A stretch of DNA of 38,404 bases from an uncultured Luminiphilus sp. (GCA_905182485.1 CAJJBO010000040.1:1-38404), one strand, 5' to 3'. Positions 9,425-18,719 are shown, numbered from the stretch's first letter. Numbers and translations are program-made. The notes: a model not told the origin generated them from the sequence alone.

Positions 9425-9484
9425 TTAGGTCTATGAAATAGGCGCGGAGTGTACCGACTCAATGGCCGCAACACCACGCCGATG

Positions 9485-12400
9485 TCACCCGAGCCAGACG
9501 CGCGCATTGCGAAATAACCGCATCCAGCCCGAGTCCTGATCCCATTCAGAGGGTCGCCAAGACATCTGCGCCGCACGGAAGACGCGTTCCGGATGGGGCA
9601 TCATAATCGAGACTCGACCATCGCTATTGCACAATCCAGTGACTCCGCCCGGTGAACCATTGGGATTGAAAGGGTAATTCTCTGTCACATTATGGTGGTG
9701 ATCGATAAACCGGAGTGCGACCAAACCGGCTCCCTCAAGCGCGTTGGCATTGCTGGTCTGTGAAAACTGAGCGCGTCCTTCACCATGCGCCACGACAATC
9801 GGCAAATAAGAGCCCTCCATGTCTTTGAACAAAACAGACGGCGAGGACTCAATTCGCACCAACGACAGGCGCGCTTCGTACTGCTCAGAATAGTTGCGAG
9901 CAAAACGTGGCCAGTGATCGCTCCCCGGAATGATCGACTGTAATGCGGACATCATCTGACAGCCATTGCAGACACCCAGCGAAAAAGTATTCGTTCTGGC
10001 AAAAAACTGCTCAAAGCGCGCCCTGACGGCATCATTAAACAAAATACTCTTTGCCCATCCCTCGCCAGCGCCAAGCACATCGCCGTAAGAGAACCCGCCG
10101 CAGGCTGCCAAACCATGGCAGTCAGTCAAATCCTGTGTGCCCGCCATCACATCTTGCATATGAACATCAACTGCCTCAAACCCGGCTAGTGTAAACGCAG
10201 CAGCCATCTCCATCTGACCATTAACACCTTGCTCACGTAAGATGGCCACTCGAGGCCGACTGCCCGTCGCGATAAAAGGGGCCGCAATGTCTTCATCACA
10301 ATCGTAGGTCAACGCCGCCGACAAACCAGGATCAGCTTGCTGGATCGCAGCTAATTCCTGATCGGCACAGTCGGCATTGTCACGCCGCCGCGCAATCGCA
10401 TGGCTGGTCTCACTCCACAGCGCCTGCAACGCCCCTCGATTGCTATCCATCAGTTCAAACTGTGTATCTTGGCGCAGCTCGTCCAGTCGCGGCGTACCTA
10501 CAGAGGACACCATGCCCTCGAGGCCCAACTCAGCCGCCAGCGACACGATCGCGTCGACGTGTTGCTTTGCGACCTGAATAACGACACCAATCTCTTCCGA
10601 GAAATAGCTCAGGTAAGAGGTCTGAAGTATAAATTTCTAAACCACAATGAGACGCAAACGCCATCTCTAATAGAGAGATTAGGGCGCCACCATCAGATCG
10701 ATCGTGATAAGCACTAATTAAATTTTCGATTTGAGCGCCAACAAGAAATTAAAGAGTGCCCGCATGTCTTGTGGCATGACGTCTGGCGGTGTCTGTCCTA
10801 ACTGACTCCATACCTGAGCCAACACCGAGCCCCCTAGACGGTCTTGTCCACGGCCGAGATCGATCAGTAACAGCACCGTATCTTCGCGCGGCGACAGTGC
10901 TGGCGTCAGTACCTTAAGGACATCACCACACGGCGCAAATGCGGAAACAATTAACGAAACCGGAGCGGTCACAGCGCGATCCTGTCCTGCGTCCTGCCAG
11001 GCGGTCCGCATCGACATAGAGTCCTTGCCGACGGGAATCGTGATCCCCAACGCAGGACAAAATTCAAGTCCTACCGCCGCCACGGTGTCATACAGGATCG
11101 CATCGTCACCGGCATGATCCGCCGCACACATCCAATTCGCCGACAGCTTGATATCAGTGAGCGACGCAACCGGCGCTGCCAACAAATTAGTGAGGGCCTC
11201 GGCCACCGCTATACGTCCCGAAGCAGGGCCGCTGAGCAAAGCAACAGGCGTCCGTTCGCCCATTGCCATCGCCTCTCCCTCATGCGAATCCAAAGACACC
11301 GTTGTCACCGCACAGTCAGCAACGGGAACTTGCCAAGGTCCCACCATTTGATCGCGCGCGACCATTCCAGTCACGCTGCGGTCACCGATCGTGATCAAAA
11401 AGCTTTTTGAACCCACCGCAGGGAAGGTCAATACCCGCTCGACCGATTCAGCCAACGACACGCCCTGGTGATCAAAGGCATCACCCAGCATCGAAGGCCG
11501 GGTGGTGCGACGATGCATTTTGGGGGGCTTACCAAATAACAGCGACATGGGCAGATCGATGGGCAGGTCTGTAAATGCGTCGTCAGTTAACGCCAAATGC
11601 ATCGCCTGCGTCGCTTCGCCCACGACCGCAAAGGGGCAGCGCTCTCGTTCACAGATCTGCTCGAAGATTGCTAATTGCTCGGGCTCGACAGCCATGACGT
11701 AACGTTCTTGAGACTCGTTACACCAGATTTCGAGCGGCGTCATACCCGGCTCATCGTTGGGTATGTCGCGAAGCTCAAAACGCCCGCCCCGTCCGCCATC
11801 TTTAACCAGCTCGGGCAGGGCATTGCTCAAGCCACCCGCGCCGACATCGTGGATAAACGCAATGGGGTTGTGCTCGCCTAGGCTCCAGCAGGCATCGATC
11901 ACCTCTTGACACCGGCGTTGGATTTCCGGGTTTTGTCTTTGTACCGAGGCAAAATCGAGATCCTCAGCACTGTCACCGCTTGCCATGGATGAAGCAGCGC
12001 CGCCGCCAAGGCCAATCAGCATTGCCGGCCCGCCCAGTACGATGAGTTTCGCACCGGCAGAGTACTCCCCTTTTTCAACGTGTTCTTGCCGGATATTGCC
12101 ATAGCCGCCTGCGATCATAATGGGCTTGTGATAACCGCGAACCCCACTGACCTCATCTGACTCAAAAGTCCGAAAATATCCCGCAATATTAGGGCGACCG
12201 AATTCGTTATTAAACGCCGCGGCGCCAATGGGGCCATCGATCATGATCTGCAGTGGCGAAACGATGCGACCCGGCCTGCCATACTGAAGCTCCCAGGGTC
12301 GAGGCAGCTCGGGAATCTCCAAGTGAGAGACCGAAAATCCTGCCAATCCGACCTTCGGCCGCGAACCGCGGCCCACCGCACCCTCATCACGAATCTCTCC

Positions 12401-13339
12401 TCCCGCGCCCGTACCTGCCCCCGCAAAGGGTGCAATAGCGGTCGGATGATTGTGCGTCTCCACTTTCATCAACAGGTGTATTGCTTCGTCGTTGAAGCGC
12501 CAGACTTGATCAACCGGATCAGGGTAAAAGCGACCCGCAGTATGGCCAGCCACGACGGCGGCATTATCAGAGTAGGCCGATAACACATTCTCACCACCAC
12601 ACGCATTAGTATGCCGGATCATGGCGAACAGGGAATGGGTTTCATCAACCCCATCAATTTCCCAACTGGCATTGAAAATTTTGTGCCGACAATGCTCTGA
12701 GTTTGCCTGTGCAAACATCATCAGTTCGATATCGCGAGGATTTCTCCCAAGCGTTTTGAAGGCCTCGGCAAGGTAATCCAACTCGTCGTCAATCAGCGCC
12801 AAACCCAGTTGCGCATTAGCCGCTTCGAGTGCCTGCTGCCCCTGACCCAGCAGATCGATCTCGGTATAGGTCGCCGGTTCGGTGCGATCAAAGAGTGAAG
12901 CCACAGCGTCCATTGCATCGACAACCGTTTCCACCATACGATCATGAATCACCGCATCCAATGCGCTGCAATCGTCTCCTGACCGAAACCCATCGACGCC
13001 GACCACCGTCACTCGCTCGACACGTTGCACCTGCGCAAATCCGCAATTACGTGCGATATCGGTGGCTTTGCTCGACCAGGGTGAAATAGTGCCCAGACGA
13101 GGCATGACAATGCGCTGCCCTGGTCGAGTGAGCGCGCTGGCATCAGCTATCGCAGCAGTGCCAGGTTGCAACAGCGCGGCCAGTCGCTGTGCCTCAACCG
13201 ACCCTTGCGCAGTAACATCAACCACATAAGCGTAAACCACCTCACGCAGTTGCCAGCCTCCTTCCAAAGCGGCGATTTCCGCCGCAAGCAGCTGAAAACG
13301 CGCGTTGGACAGCGCGGGAGATCCTGGCAGGACAAGCAT
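9485..13339 (-). CDS. purL: Phosphoribosylformylglycinamidine synthase PurL (two frameshifts)
   Basis: Large single-chain FGAM synthase of purine biosynthesis (FGAR + Gln + ATP to FGAM). The start is the ATG at 13339 ([16 protein letters not shown]) with AGGA seven bases upstream; the longer frame to 13432 adds unrelated residues. The synthetase core shows [54 protein letters not shown] and [11 protein letters not shown]-like [11 protein letters not shown]. The C-terminal glutaminase shows [20 protein letters not shown], the catalytic cysteine in [12 protein letters not shown], and [10 protein letters not shown]. The frame breaks near 10724 (an AAAA run; [12 protein letters not shown] continues one base on) and near 10615 (returning as [12 protein letters not shown]). 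About 1,285 codons in all, near the 1,295 of E. coli. An essential-type gene with otherwise perfect motifs, so the breaks are probably errors. Confidence 0.94.
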
Positions 13340-13368
13340 CTGGAATTCCTGAACAACTGGGCAGCCGG

Positions 13369-13374
13369 AGTATA
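13369..13374 (-). promoter_or_regulatory. Possible purL -10 element
   Basis: TATACT on the minus strand, 30 bases upstream of the purL ATG, matches five of six -10 consensus bases. The region 17-18 bases upstream has only a poor -35, and no PurR-type palindrome was seen. Confidence 0.35.
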
Positions 13375-13436
13375 CCCCTTCGGTGATTAAGGGTGCACAC
13401 CCCCAGATGTGCGGAGGCAGCGAAGCCTTCATTATT

Positions 13437-13466
13437 CTGTCACCCGACGGCAGGACCCTCTACACT
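13437..13466 (+). promoter_or_regulatory. Possible mltF promoter abutting the start codon
   Basis: CTGTCA (13437-13442), an 18-base spacer and TACACT (13461-13466) form a moderate sigma-70-like promoter. Transcription would start at about 13473, which is the A of the mltF ATG, and no Shine-Dalgarno sequence is present there. Confidence 0.4.
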
Positions 13467-13472
13467 TACTCC

Positions 13473-14891
13473 ATGGCGACTCGCTTTCTACTCATTATCC
13501 TGATGGCGCTGCTCTGCAGCTGCCAAGACACGTCGGATCTCGCACCCATAGCGCCAGGGGGTGAGCTCATTATGCTGACGCGCAATACGCCCACCACTTA
13601 TTATTTTGAGGGTGACAACGAGGCAGGTCTCGACTACGAACTGGCGCAGGCGTTTGCCGAACAACACGGTATGACCCTGCGGGTAAAAGTCGCGTTCAGC
13701 CTACCCGAATTGTTTGCCATGCTAGCTCGCGGTGAGGGACACTTGGCCGCCGCCGGCCTCACTCAGAGCGCTCAACGCGATGAACAATTTCAGGCCTCTT
13801 CACCCTATCTACGGCAGCAGGCACTGGTGGCATACAAGTCAGGAAAGTTGCGTCCTCGATCGCTGCCACAATTGGTTGACCGTGATTTAGTCGTGGTCGC
13901 TGGAAGTGCTCATACCGAACTCTTAGAGGGCCTTCAGGTCGAGTTACCTCAGTTGTCATGGCGAGAAATCCACGCCGTGGATTCGCTGGAGTTGATGCAA
14001 CTGGTTACCGAAGAAAAAGCAGAGCTGGCCGTCGTAAATTCTCTGGCGTTAAGTGTTGAACAGCGCCTTTTTCCCAGAATGGTGGCGGGGTTGGAGATCG
14101 GTGAGCCCACACCGGTAGTCTGGTATTTGCCTCAGTCTGCTGAAGACACAACATCACTGGATCTGATCAACCAATTTATCCAGCAGGCTCATCAGAACGG
14201 AGACCTCGCAAAACTAGAAAGACAGTACTTTGGACGTTACCAACATGCATCACGAGTTGGTTCGCTGACTTTTCAGCGTAAAATAGCCACCGACCTACCG
14301 CCATGGCAATCCCTGATTCAGACGGTGGCATTGGAATACCAAATGGACTGGCAATTGCTCGCCGCCATGGCTTATCAAGAATCTCACTGGAATCCCAAGG
14401 CACGATCTCCCACGGGTGTGAGAGGCATGATGATGCTCACCCGCAGTACTGCCGACGAGTTGGGCGTTGAGGACCGGACGAACGCACAGCAGAGCCTCCG
14501 AGGTGGCGCTCGATTTTTTAAAAATCTGCTCAGGCGACTCCCGGCAGATATAGAAGAACCCGACCGGACTTCAATGGCACTAGCCGCCTATAACATCGGC
14601 ATGGGCCATTTAGAGGATGCCAGAATCATAGCGCAGCAGGCTGGGGGTGACCCGCACCTTTGGCCGGATGTGAGAGCGCAGCTGCCCCAACTGCAGCATC
14701 CCGAGTTTTTCCCCCTGACTAAATTCGGCTTCGCCCAGGGGCCGCAAGCGGTGACTTATGTCGACAATATTCGTCATTACGAAGGGATGTTGAAACTACA
14801 GACACTGCCAGAGAGTCGCATCGCACCGCCGATTGAAGTGGACACACTGCTGCCCGAATCGCTGCGCTCCATCACACTGCCCGTGCTTTGA
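13473..14891 (+). CDS. mltF: Membrane-bound lytic murein transglycosylase F
   Basis: Outer-membrane lipoprotein that cleaves peptidoglycan glycan strands with 1,6-anhydro product formation. The start at 13473 gives a lipoprotein signal (MATRFLLIILMALLCSCQD) with lipobox LCSC; the frame extends to 13383 but that would bury the signal. Residues about 30-260 form a solute-binding-like (SBP3) domain (DYELAQAFAEQHGMTLRVKV). The lytic domain follows with the catalytic glutamate in AAMAYQESHWNPKARSPTGV and AYNIGMGHLEDAR. Length is 472 residues. It is divergent from purL, a pairing found widely in gammaproteobacteria, and converges on tadA with 16 bases between. Confidence 0.94.
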   Translation: MATRFLLIILMALLCSCQDTSDLAPIAPGGELIMLTRNTPTTYYFEGDNEAGLDYELAQAFAEQHGMTLRVKVAFSLPELFAMLARGEGHLAAAGLTQSAQRDEQFQASSPYLRQQALVAYKSGKLRPRSLPQLVDRDLVVVAGSAHTELLEGLQVELPQLSWREIHAVDSLELMQLVTEEKAELAVVNSLALSVEQRLFPRMVAGLEIGEPTPVVWYLPQSAEDTTSLDLINQFIQQAHQNGDLAKLERQYFGRYQHASRVGSLTFQRKIATDLPPWQSLIQTVALEYQMDWQLLAAMAYQESHWNPKARSPTGVRGMMMLTRSTADELGVEDRTNAQQSLRGGARFFKNLLRRLPADIEEPDRTSMALAAYNIGMGHLEDARIIAQQAGGDPHLWPDVRAQLPQLQHPEFFPLTKFGFAQGPQAVTYVDNIRHYEGMLKLQTLPESRIAPPIEVDTLLPESLRSITLPVL

Positions 14892-14907
14892 GCGATCAAC
14901 TGGCTGT

Positions 14908-15366
14908 CTACCGCCGCGCCTTGAAAAAGGCTCGTAATAGCGCCGCTGCCTCCGTCTCCTCCAATCCTTCCCGCCACTGCACCCGATGATTCAACAGCGG
15001 ATTATCGAGCGTCTGAGCCGCACTAATCACTGCTCCAGAGCGCGGCTCACGCGTGCCGAAGATCAGCGTTGTAACCCGCGCGTGAATCAAGGCACCACAA
15101 CACATCGTGCAGGGCTCCAAGCTGACATACAGCGTGGTTCCCGGCAATCGGTAATTGCCCTCTCTGACCGCCGCGTCGCGCAACACCCTGATCTCTGCGT
15201 GCGCCGTTGGATCATGGAGCTCAATTTGCGCATTGCCACTGTTGGCGAGCACATGTTGATCACGGGTCAGGACCGCGCCTACGGGCACCTCGCCGCGAAT
15301 CGCCGCACGGCGCGCTTCGTCTAGCGCCAGAGTCATACATTGCCGATCCCACTCGCTGAAGCTCAC
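14908..15366 (-). CDS. tadA: tRNA adenosine(34) deaminase TadA
   Basis: Zn-dependent deaminase that makes inosine at the wobble position of tRNA-Arg(ACG). The frame is intact (152 aa). The cytidine-deaminase fold motifs are visible: HAEIRVL (zinc histidine and catalytic glutamate) and PCTMCCGALIHARV (two zinc cysteines). The C-terminal FFKARR is typical. Its ATG overlaps the stop of the upstream glycosylase gene (ATGA, 15363-15366), so the two are probably translationally coupled. Confidence 0.96.
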   Translation of the reverse strand: MSFSEWDRQCMTLALDEARRAAIRGEVPVGAVLTRDQHVLANSGNAQIELHDPTAHAEIRVLRDAAVREGNYRLPGTTLYVSLEPCTMCCGALIHARVTTLIFGTREPRSGAVISAAQTLDNPLLNHRVQWREGLEETEAAALLRAFFKARR

Positions 15367-16013
15367 AGCGGCGCCTCACTGTAAAAATGCCAACACAACA
15401 ATGCTAAAGCGCTTCGATGGGGCGAGAACACGGCACCGCGCGCAATGACTTTTTTCTCATCGGGCCGCTCTGACCATGTCATGATACGGCCAAACCCCAC
15501 TCGGACAGCCAAATCACCGCTAGGCCAGACATCGGGACGTCCCAGCGCAAACATCATGTACATATGCGCTGACCATCGGCCCAACCCTTTTACCCCAGTA
15601 ATGGCCGACTCAACCTCATCATCGCTCAAACTAGGCAGCTCCTTAAGCGGCAGGGCATTGGAAGTCACTGCCTCCGACAGCGCTTGTAGATACGCTATTT
15701 TTTGCCGTGATAATCCGGCCTCTCGCAACACTTCTGGGGAGAGTGATTGCACCGAGGACGGCGTCAGCTCTGCGCCCGCCGCCGCCTCAACACGCGTGGT
15801 GATGGTCGCCGCAGCTTTAGTCGAGAGCTGCTGCCCGATAATGATGCGAGCCAGCGACCCGAATGAGTGATCGCGCCGTCGCGGTGCCGGATAACCCACC
15901 TGACTCAGCGCGACTTGTATTGGCACGTGATCCTGTGACAACTGGTCTAAGGCACGCCTGATGTGGCTATCCGTTAATGCGAAGCGTGTCGTCATCGCTG
16001 GGCTAACGTCCAT
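15363..16013 (-). CDS. DNA-3-methyladenine glycosylase II family protein (AlkA-like)
   Basis: Base-excision repair glycosylase of the HhH-GPD superfamily, acting on alkylated bases. The protein (216 aa) lacks the N-terminal AlkA domain of E. coli and corresponds to the catalytic core. It has IIIGQQLSTKAAATI, the helix-hairpin-helix VKGLGRWSAHMYMMFALG and the downstream aspartate in WPSGDLAVRVGFG, expected to be catalytic. The start codon follows the upstream stop directly and a second ATG six codons in (MTTRFALT) is a possible alternative. It lies in a tight cluster with an NnrU-like gene and tadA. Confidence 0.85.
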   Translation of the reverse strand: MDVSPAMTTRFALTDSHIRRALDQLSQDHVPIQVALSQVGYPAPRRRDHSFGSLARIIIGQQLSTKAAATITTRVEAAAGAELTPSSVQSLSPEVLREAGLSRQKIAYLQALSEAVTSNALPLKELPSLSDDEVESAITGVKGLGRWSAHMYMMFALGRPDVWPSGDLAVRVGFGRIMTWSERPDEKKVIARGAVFSPHRSALALLCWHFYSEAPL

Positions 16014-16562
16014 TCAGCCATGAACGGGGTATCCGAGCCAACCGTGAACGTAGCCAACCAGCCCATAGATGACGATAGCGGCACTCAACGCACCCACCTC
16101 AGGCGCCCATGCGATCGGGCCTTGCTCCAGCACCGGCGGTTCTTCTTGCCGATTAATCAGTATCACGGCCAGCACCGCCCAGATCAGCAGACCACCAAAG
16201 AGCATCAGTGATGCAAGGTCCCCATTGACCAACACATGCGCGACAGCCCACAACTTGATCGCGGTCAATTGCGGATGCCGGATGAAACGGCTGATGCGCG
16301 CACCGATGATTGAACCCGCGATAATATAAAAACTGCCTAACACCAGCAGATTGTTGATGCCAACCAGGGCACTCTGCCGTGCCCACCATATGGGTCCTTC
16401 AGCCGGCTGGTAACCGAGGATCATCAGAACGACCGACAGGACAATCGATACAGCTACCAGCGGTCTGCCAGCGCTGCCCAATCGAGACCGCCATCCCGGT
16501 GCCACTCGCTTCATTAAATGGGCGAGACTCCATAGCAACACGCCTGATCCCAACCATCCCAT
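16014..16562 (-). CDS. NnrU family integral membrane protein
   Basis: The protein has 182 residues with about five hydrophobic segments (VLLWSLAHLM, LVAVSIVLSVVLMILGY, ALVGINNLLVLGSFYIIAG, ASLMLFGGLLIWAVLAVILI and a C-terminal helix). The core ISRFIRHPQLTAIKLWAVAH followed by LVNGDLASL is characteristic of the NnrU family, which was named from a nitric-oxide reductase regulon but has no proven biochemical role. The histidines RHPQ and AHVL suggest heme or metal binding, which is inference. Its stop abuts the start of the AlkA-like gene, so it is probably the first gene of a three-gene transcript. Confidence 0.8.
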   Translation of the reverse strand: MGWLGSGVLLWSLAHLMKRVAPGWRSRLGSAGRPLVAVSIVLSVVLMILGYQPAEGPIWWARQSALVGINNLLVLGSFYIIAGSIIGARISRFIRHPQLTAIKLWAVAHVLVNGDLASLMLFGGLLIWAVLAVILINRQEEPPVLEQGPIAWAPEVGALSAAIVIYGLVGYVHGWLGYPVHG

Positions 16563-16632
16563 GATTACCGCTCCCAGTCCTGTTAGTCACCGGCGAAACT
16601 TGAATTGGCGCCCACGCCCACGCCCCCTAGCA

Positions 16633-17406
16633 CTATTGTTTCGCCGCTCGCTGTCGCAGTGCCGCCAGGCGCTCACCCATCTGGCTATAGTCGACAGTTT
16701 TGGCGAAAGCATTACCCCGCTCGCCCTCTAGCATTAGCGCATCGCCCAGGTTTTGTTTTGCGCCATCGTTCATCAGCGCCTTCAAGGCAACCACGGCTTT
16801 GGCATCGCCGTCAGCCACTTGGGCTGCGCTCGCCAACGTCTCGTCCATCAGGGTCTCTGGGCTACAAACTCGATTCACTAGACCCCAGGCCTCCGCACGA
16901 TGAGCATCAATAAAATTACCCGCTAAACTCATTTCGCGAGCACGGTTGATGCCAATGATGCGAGCCAATTTTTGAGACAAACCCCATCCTGGTAAAATAC
17001 CGACGCGCGCATGCGTATCGGCAAAACGAGCATGAGTGCTCGCAAACAAATAATCACACGCCAAGGCCAATTCAAAACCACCCGTCACGGCTGCACCATT
17101 GATCGCGCCTATGATGGGCTGCGGGCAGTGTTCTAATGCGGCGACGATAGGCGAATCTGGACCCAGCCCCATCCCCGTCGAGAGCATTTCTGGCTCATCC
17201 GATAAAGCCTTTAAATCAACGCCAGCGCAAAAACTGCGGCCCGCCCCGGTGAGCACAATAGCGCGCACCGTCGTCGAACCGGCAAGCTCAGTGAACGTTG
17301 TAATAATTGCCTCGGAAAGGGCTCGATTCAGCGCATTATTAGCGTCAGGACGATTCAGGGTGACCAGTGCAACACCCGACTGCTCTGCTATCGTTACGAC
17401 AGACAT
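16633..17406 (-). CDS. Enoyl-CoA hydratase/isomerase family protein (crotonase)
   Basis: Crotonase-fold acyl-CoA enzyme (257 aa). The start is the ATG at 17406 because GGAGAG sits at ideal distance; the GTG at 17418 that would lengthen it is part of that ribosome-binding region. The oxyanion-hole segments are FCAGVDLKAL and INGAAVTGGFELALACDY. The first catalytic glutamate is present (GGFELAL), but the position of the second (FGQPE in rat enoyl-CoA hydratase) holds histidine (RFADTHARVG), so classical syn-hydration is uncertain. It may be an isomerase, a thioester hydrolase or a non-canonical hydratase. It lies upstream of the NnrU-like gene (70 bases), on the same strand as acsF. Confidence 0.88.
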   Translation of the reverse strand: MSVVTIAEQSGVALVTLNRPDANNALNRALSEAIITTFTELAGSTTVRAIVLTGAGRSFCAGVDLKALSDEPEMLSTGMGLGPDSPIVAALEHCPQPIIGAINGAAVTGGFELALACDYLFASTHARFADTHARVGILPGWGLSQKLARIIGINRAREMSLAGNFIDAHRAEAWGLVNRVCSPETLMDETLASAAQVADGDAKAVVALKALMNDGAKQNLGDALMLEGERGNAFAKTVDYSQMGERLAALRQRAAKQ

Positions 17407-17483
17407 ATCGCTCTCCACGGTGACTGATTGGTCGGTGCGCTAGGCACACCTTTTGGCGCAAAATAATAGACACCGTGCAATGC

Positions 17484-17513
17484 GAATAGTCCTATTGGGC
17501 AACAAGAATAGTC
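17484..17513. promoter_or_regulatory. Direct repeat upstream of the crotonase gene
   Basis: The 8-mer GAATAGTC occurs twice, at 17484-17491 and 17506-17513, 22 bases apart (about two helical turns). The first copy also forms an inverted repeat AATAG-TC-CTATT. The repeats lie 78-107 bases upstream of the crotonase start and 47 bases downstream of the acsF stop. A dimeric regulator site is possible; no regulator is identified. Confidence 0.4.
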
Positions 17514-17559
17514 TCATTCACGAGGGAAGATGCCCCCAGTAGCCCACCGACGGGCAGTA

Positions 17560-18627
17560 TCACCAGGCTGGCTGCATACAAACCTGTTCAGGCATTGCAT
17601 TTGGCTGGGTAGGCAATAAATACAATCGAGCGAAAGTCAGGCCGAACAGGGCGCCCAGCCCGAGCCGCTTCGCTTTAGCCACAATACTAGGTTTTCCTTC
17701 CAACGCGTCACGACCCATTTGCAATTCCCGCATTCGCTCAAGTCCAGCGCGGAAACGCGGGTCATCGGTATTGAGGGTCAGCGGGAAGACCTGTCGTGAA
17801 ATCTCGGTTGTGATGTCAAAGACTTGATAGTCAAATTCTTTTACATCCATACCAAAGGCCTCGTAGAGCTTCGGTCGAGCATGATCTCTGACATACATCG
17901 TCGAATAAACAGCGACCAAAAAGAAACGAATCCAGAGCTTGTTCAAGCCCCGCAACAACTTGGGATCCGATCTCATAATAAGGGCGAACGCCTCACCGTG
18001 AGCAAACTCGTCATTGCACCATTCCAGAAACCATTTAAAGATCGGATGGAATCGCTTTTCTGGATGCCGCTCAAGATGTCGGAAGATGGTGATGTAACGC
18101 GCGTAACCAATCTTTTCGGACAAGTAGGTCGCGTAGTAAATAAACTTCGGCTTAAAAAAGGTGTATTCCTTCTCGCGCTTTAACACGCCCAAATCGACGG
18201 CCACACCGAGTTTATTTAACGCTTTATTAATAAAACCCGCATGGCGAGACTCGTCTCTCGCCATGTATCGCATCAGTTTAGCAATATCGGGGTTACTCAC
18301 ATTTTTTTCAATTTCTTGATAAAGCACACAACCGGAGTATTCGGCCGTAATCGACGATACCAAAAAATCCAGAAATTCCTCCTTGAGTGCTGGATCAGCA
18401 TCTAAAATCGCGGGATCGTAATCATAGCTTTGCTTGAAGTGACCTCGATTCGTATCGAGTTCGAAAGCGCGCATCATTTGATCCCATTCCGCCCGAACCG
18501 GTGTGACATCAATATGCGCCATTGCCGGATAATCAGTGCAATAAAATCGAGGCGCTAACGCCCTACCCTCCAGCGCTTGCTGGGTCGTTAGATTTACCGC
18601 TGCGTCATCGCTCATTAACTCACTCAT
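17560..18627 (-). CDS. acsF: Mg-protoporphyrin IX monomethyl ester (oxidative) cyclase AcsF
   Basis: Aerobic diiron cyclase that forms ring E of (bacterio)chlorophyll, using O2. The protein (355 aa) starts at the ATG at 18627 behind GGGGGA. Diiron ligands are present: a helix glutamate in SSITAEYSGCVLYQEIEKN (about E96), ARDESRHAGF (E126/H129) and CNDEFAHGEAF (E207/H210). The segments YTFFKPKFIYYATYLSEKIG and YITIFRHLERHPEKRFHPIF are hallmarks of AcsF and distinguish it from other ferritin-like proteins. It is divergent from a BLUF photoreceptor gene. No bch, puf, puh or crt gene lies within 17 kb on either side, so it is outside a canonical photosynthesis gene cluster. A CrtJ/PpsR-like palindrome overlaps its promoter. 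Confidence 0.92.
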   Translation of the reverse strand: MSELMSDDAAVNLTTQQALEGRALAPRFYCTDYPAMAHIDVTPVRAEWDQMMRAFELDTNRGHFKQSYDYDPAILDADPALKEEFLDFLVSSITAEYSGCVLYQEIEKNVSNPDIAKLMRYMARDESRHAGFINKALNKLGVAVDLGVLKREKEYTFFKPKFIYYATYLSEKIGYARYITIFRHLERHPEKRFHPIFKWFLEWCNDEFAHGEAFALIMRSDPKLLRGLNKLWIRFFLVAVYSTMYVRDHARPKLYEAFGMDVKEFDYQVFDITTEISRQVFPLTLNTDDPRFRAGLERMRELQMGRDALEGKPSIVAKAKRLGLGALFGLTFARLYLLPTQPNAMPEQVCMQPAW

Positions 18628-18707
18628 GGCATTCCCCCATTTGATCTTTACCCTCGCTACGGGCTCTTTAACCGAACTCCGCAACCAAGTGTCTAAATTT
18701 TTTACCT

Positions 18708-18719
18708 AATATATGTCAA
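18708..18719 (-). promoter_or_regulatory. Candidate acsF promoter elements
   Basis: On the minus strand TTGACA (18719-18714) is a perfect -35 but is followed only by weak -10 candidates 16-18 bases on (TTTAGA or TAGACA). Alternatively TATATT (18713-18708) is a -10 with a weak -35 (TCAATA). In either reading the palindrome at 18714-18731 overlaps the -35 or fills the spacer. Confidence 0.45.

Noticed and set aside
9391-9576. Upstream extension of SecD with a poly-threonine stretch
   Set aside because: The added residues are not SecD-like, while MINHYPLWKNVLI from 9390 is a normal SecD N-terminus.
10547-10717. Separate purQ-like gene after a short PurL
   Set aside because: The bridging residues conserved in single-chain PurL are present in shifted frames, so this is one broken gene.
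13340-13432. Extension of PurL to an ATG at 13432
   Set aside because: A clear Shine-Dalgarno sequence and family-typical N-terminus support 13339; the extension covers the predicted promoter.
13383-13472. Extension of MltF to an ATG at 13383
   Set aside because: It would bury the lipoprotein signal and lipobox that begin at 13473.
17560-18627. AcsF reading as a generic ferritin-like or rubrerythrin-type protein
   Set aside because: The FFKPKFIYYATYLSEKIG and RFHPIF segments are specific to the oxidative cyclase family.
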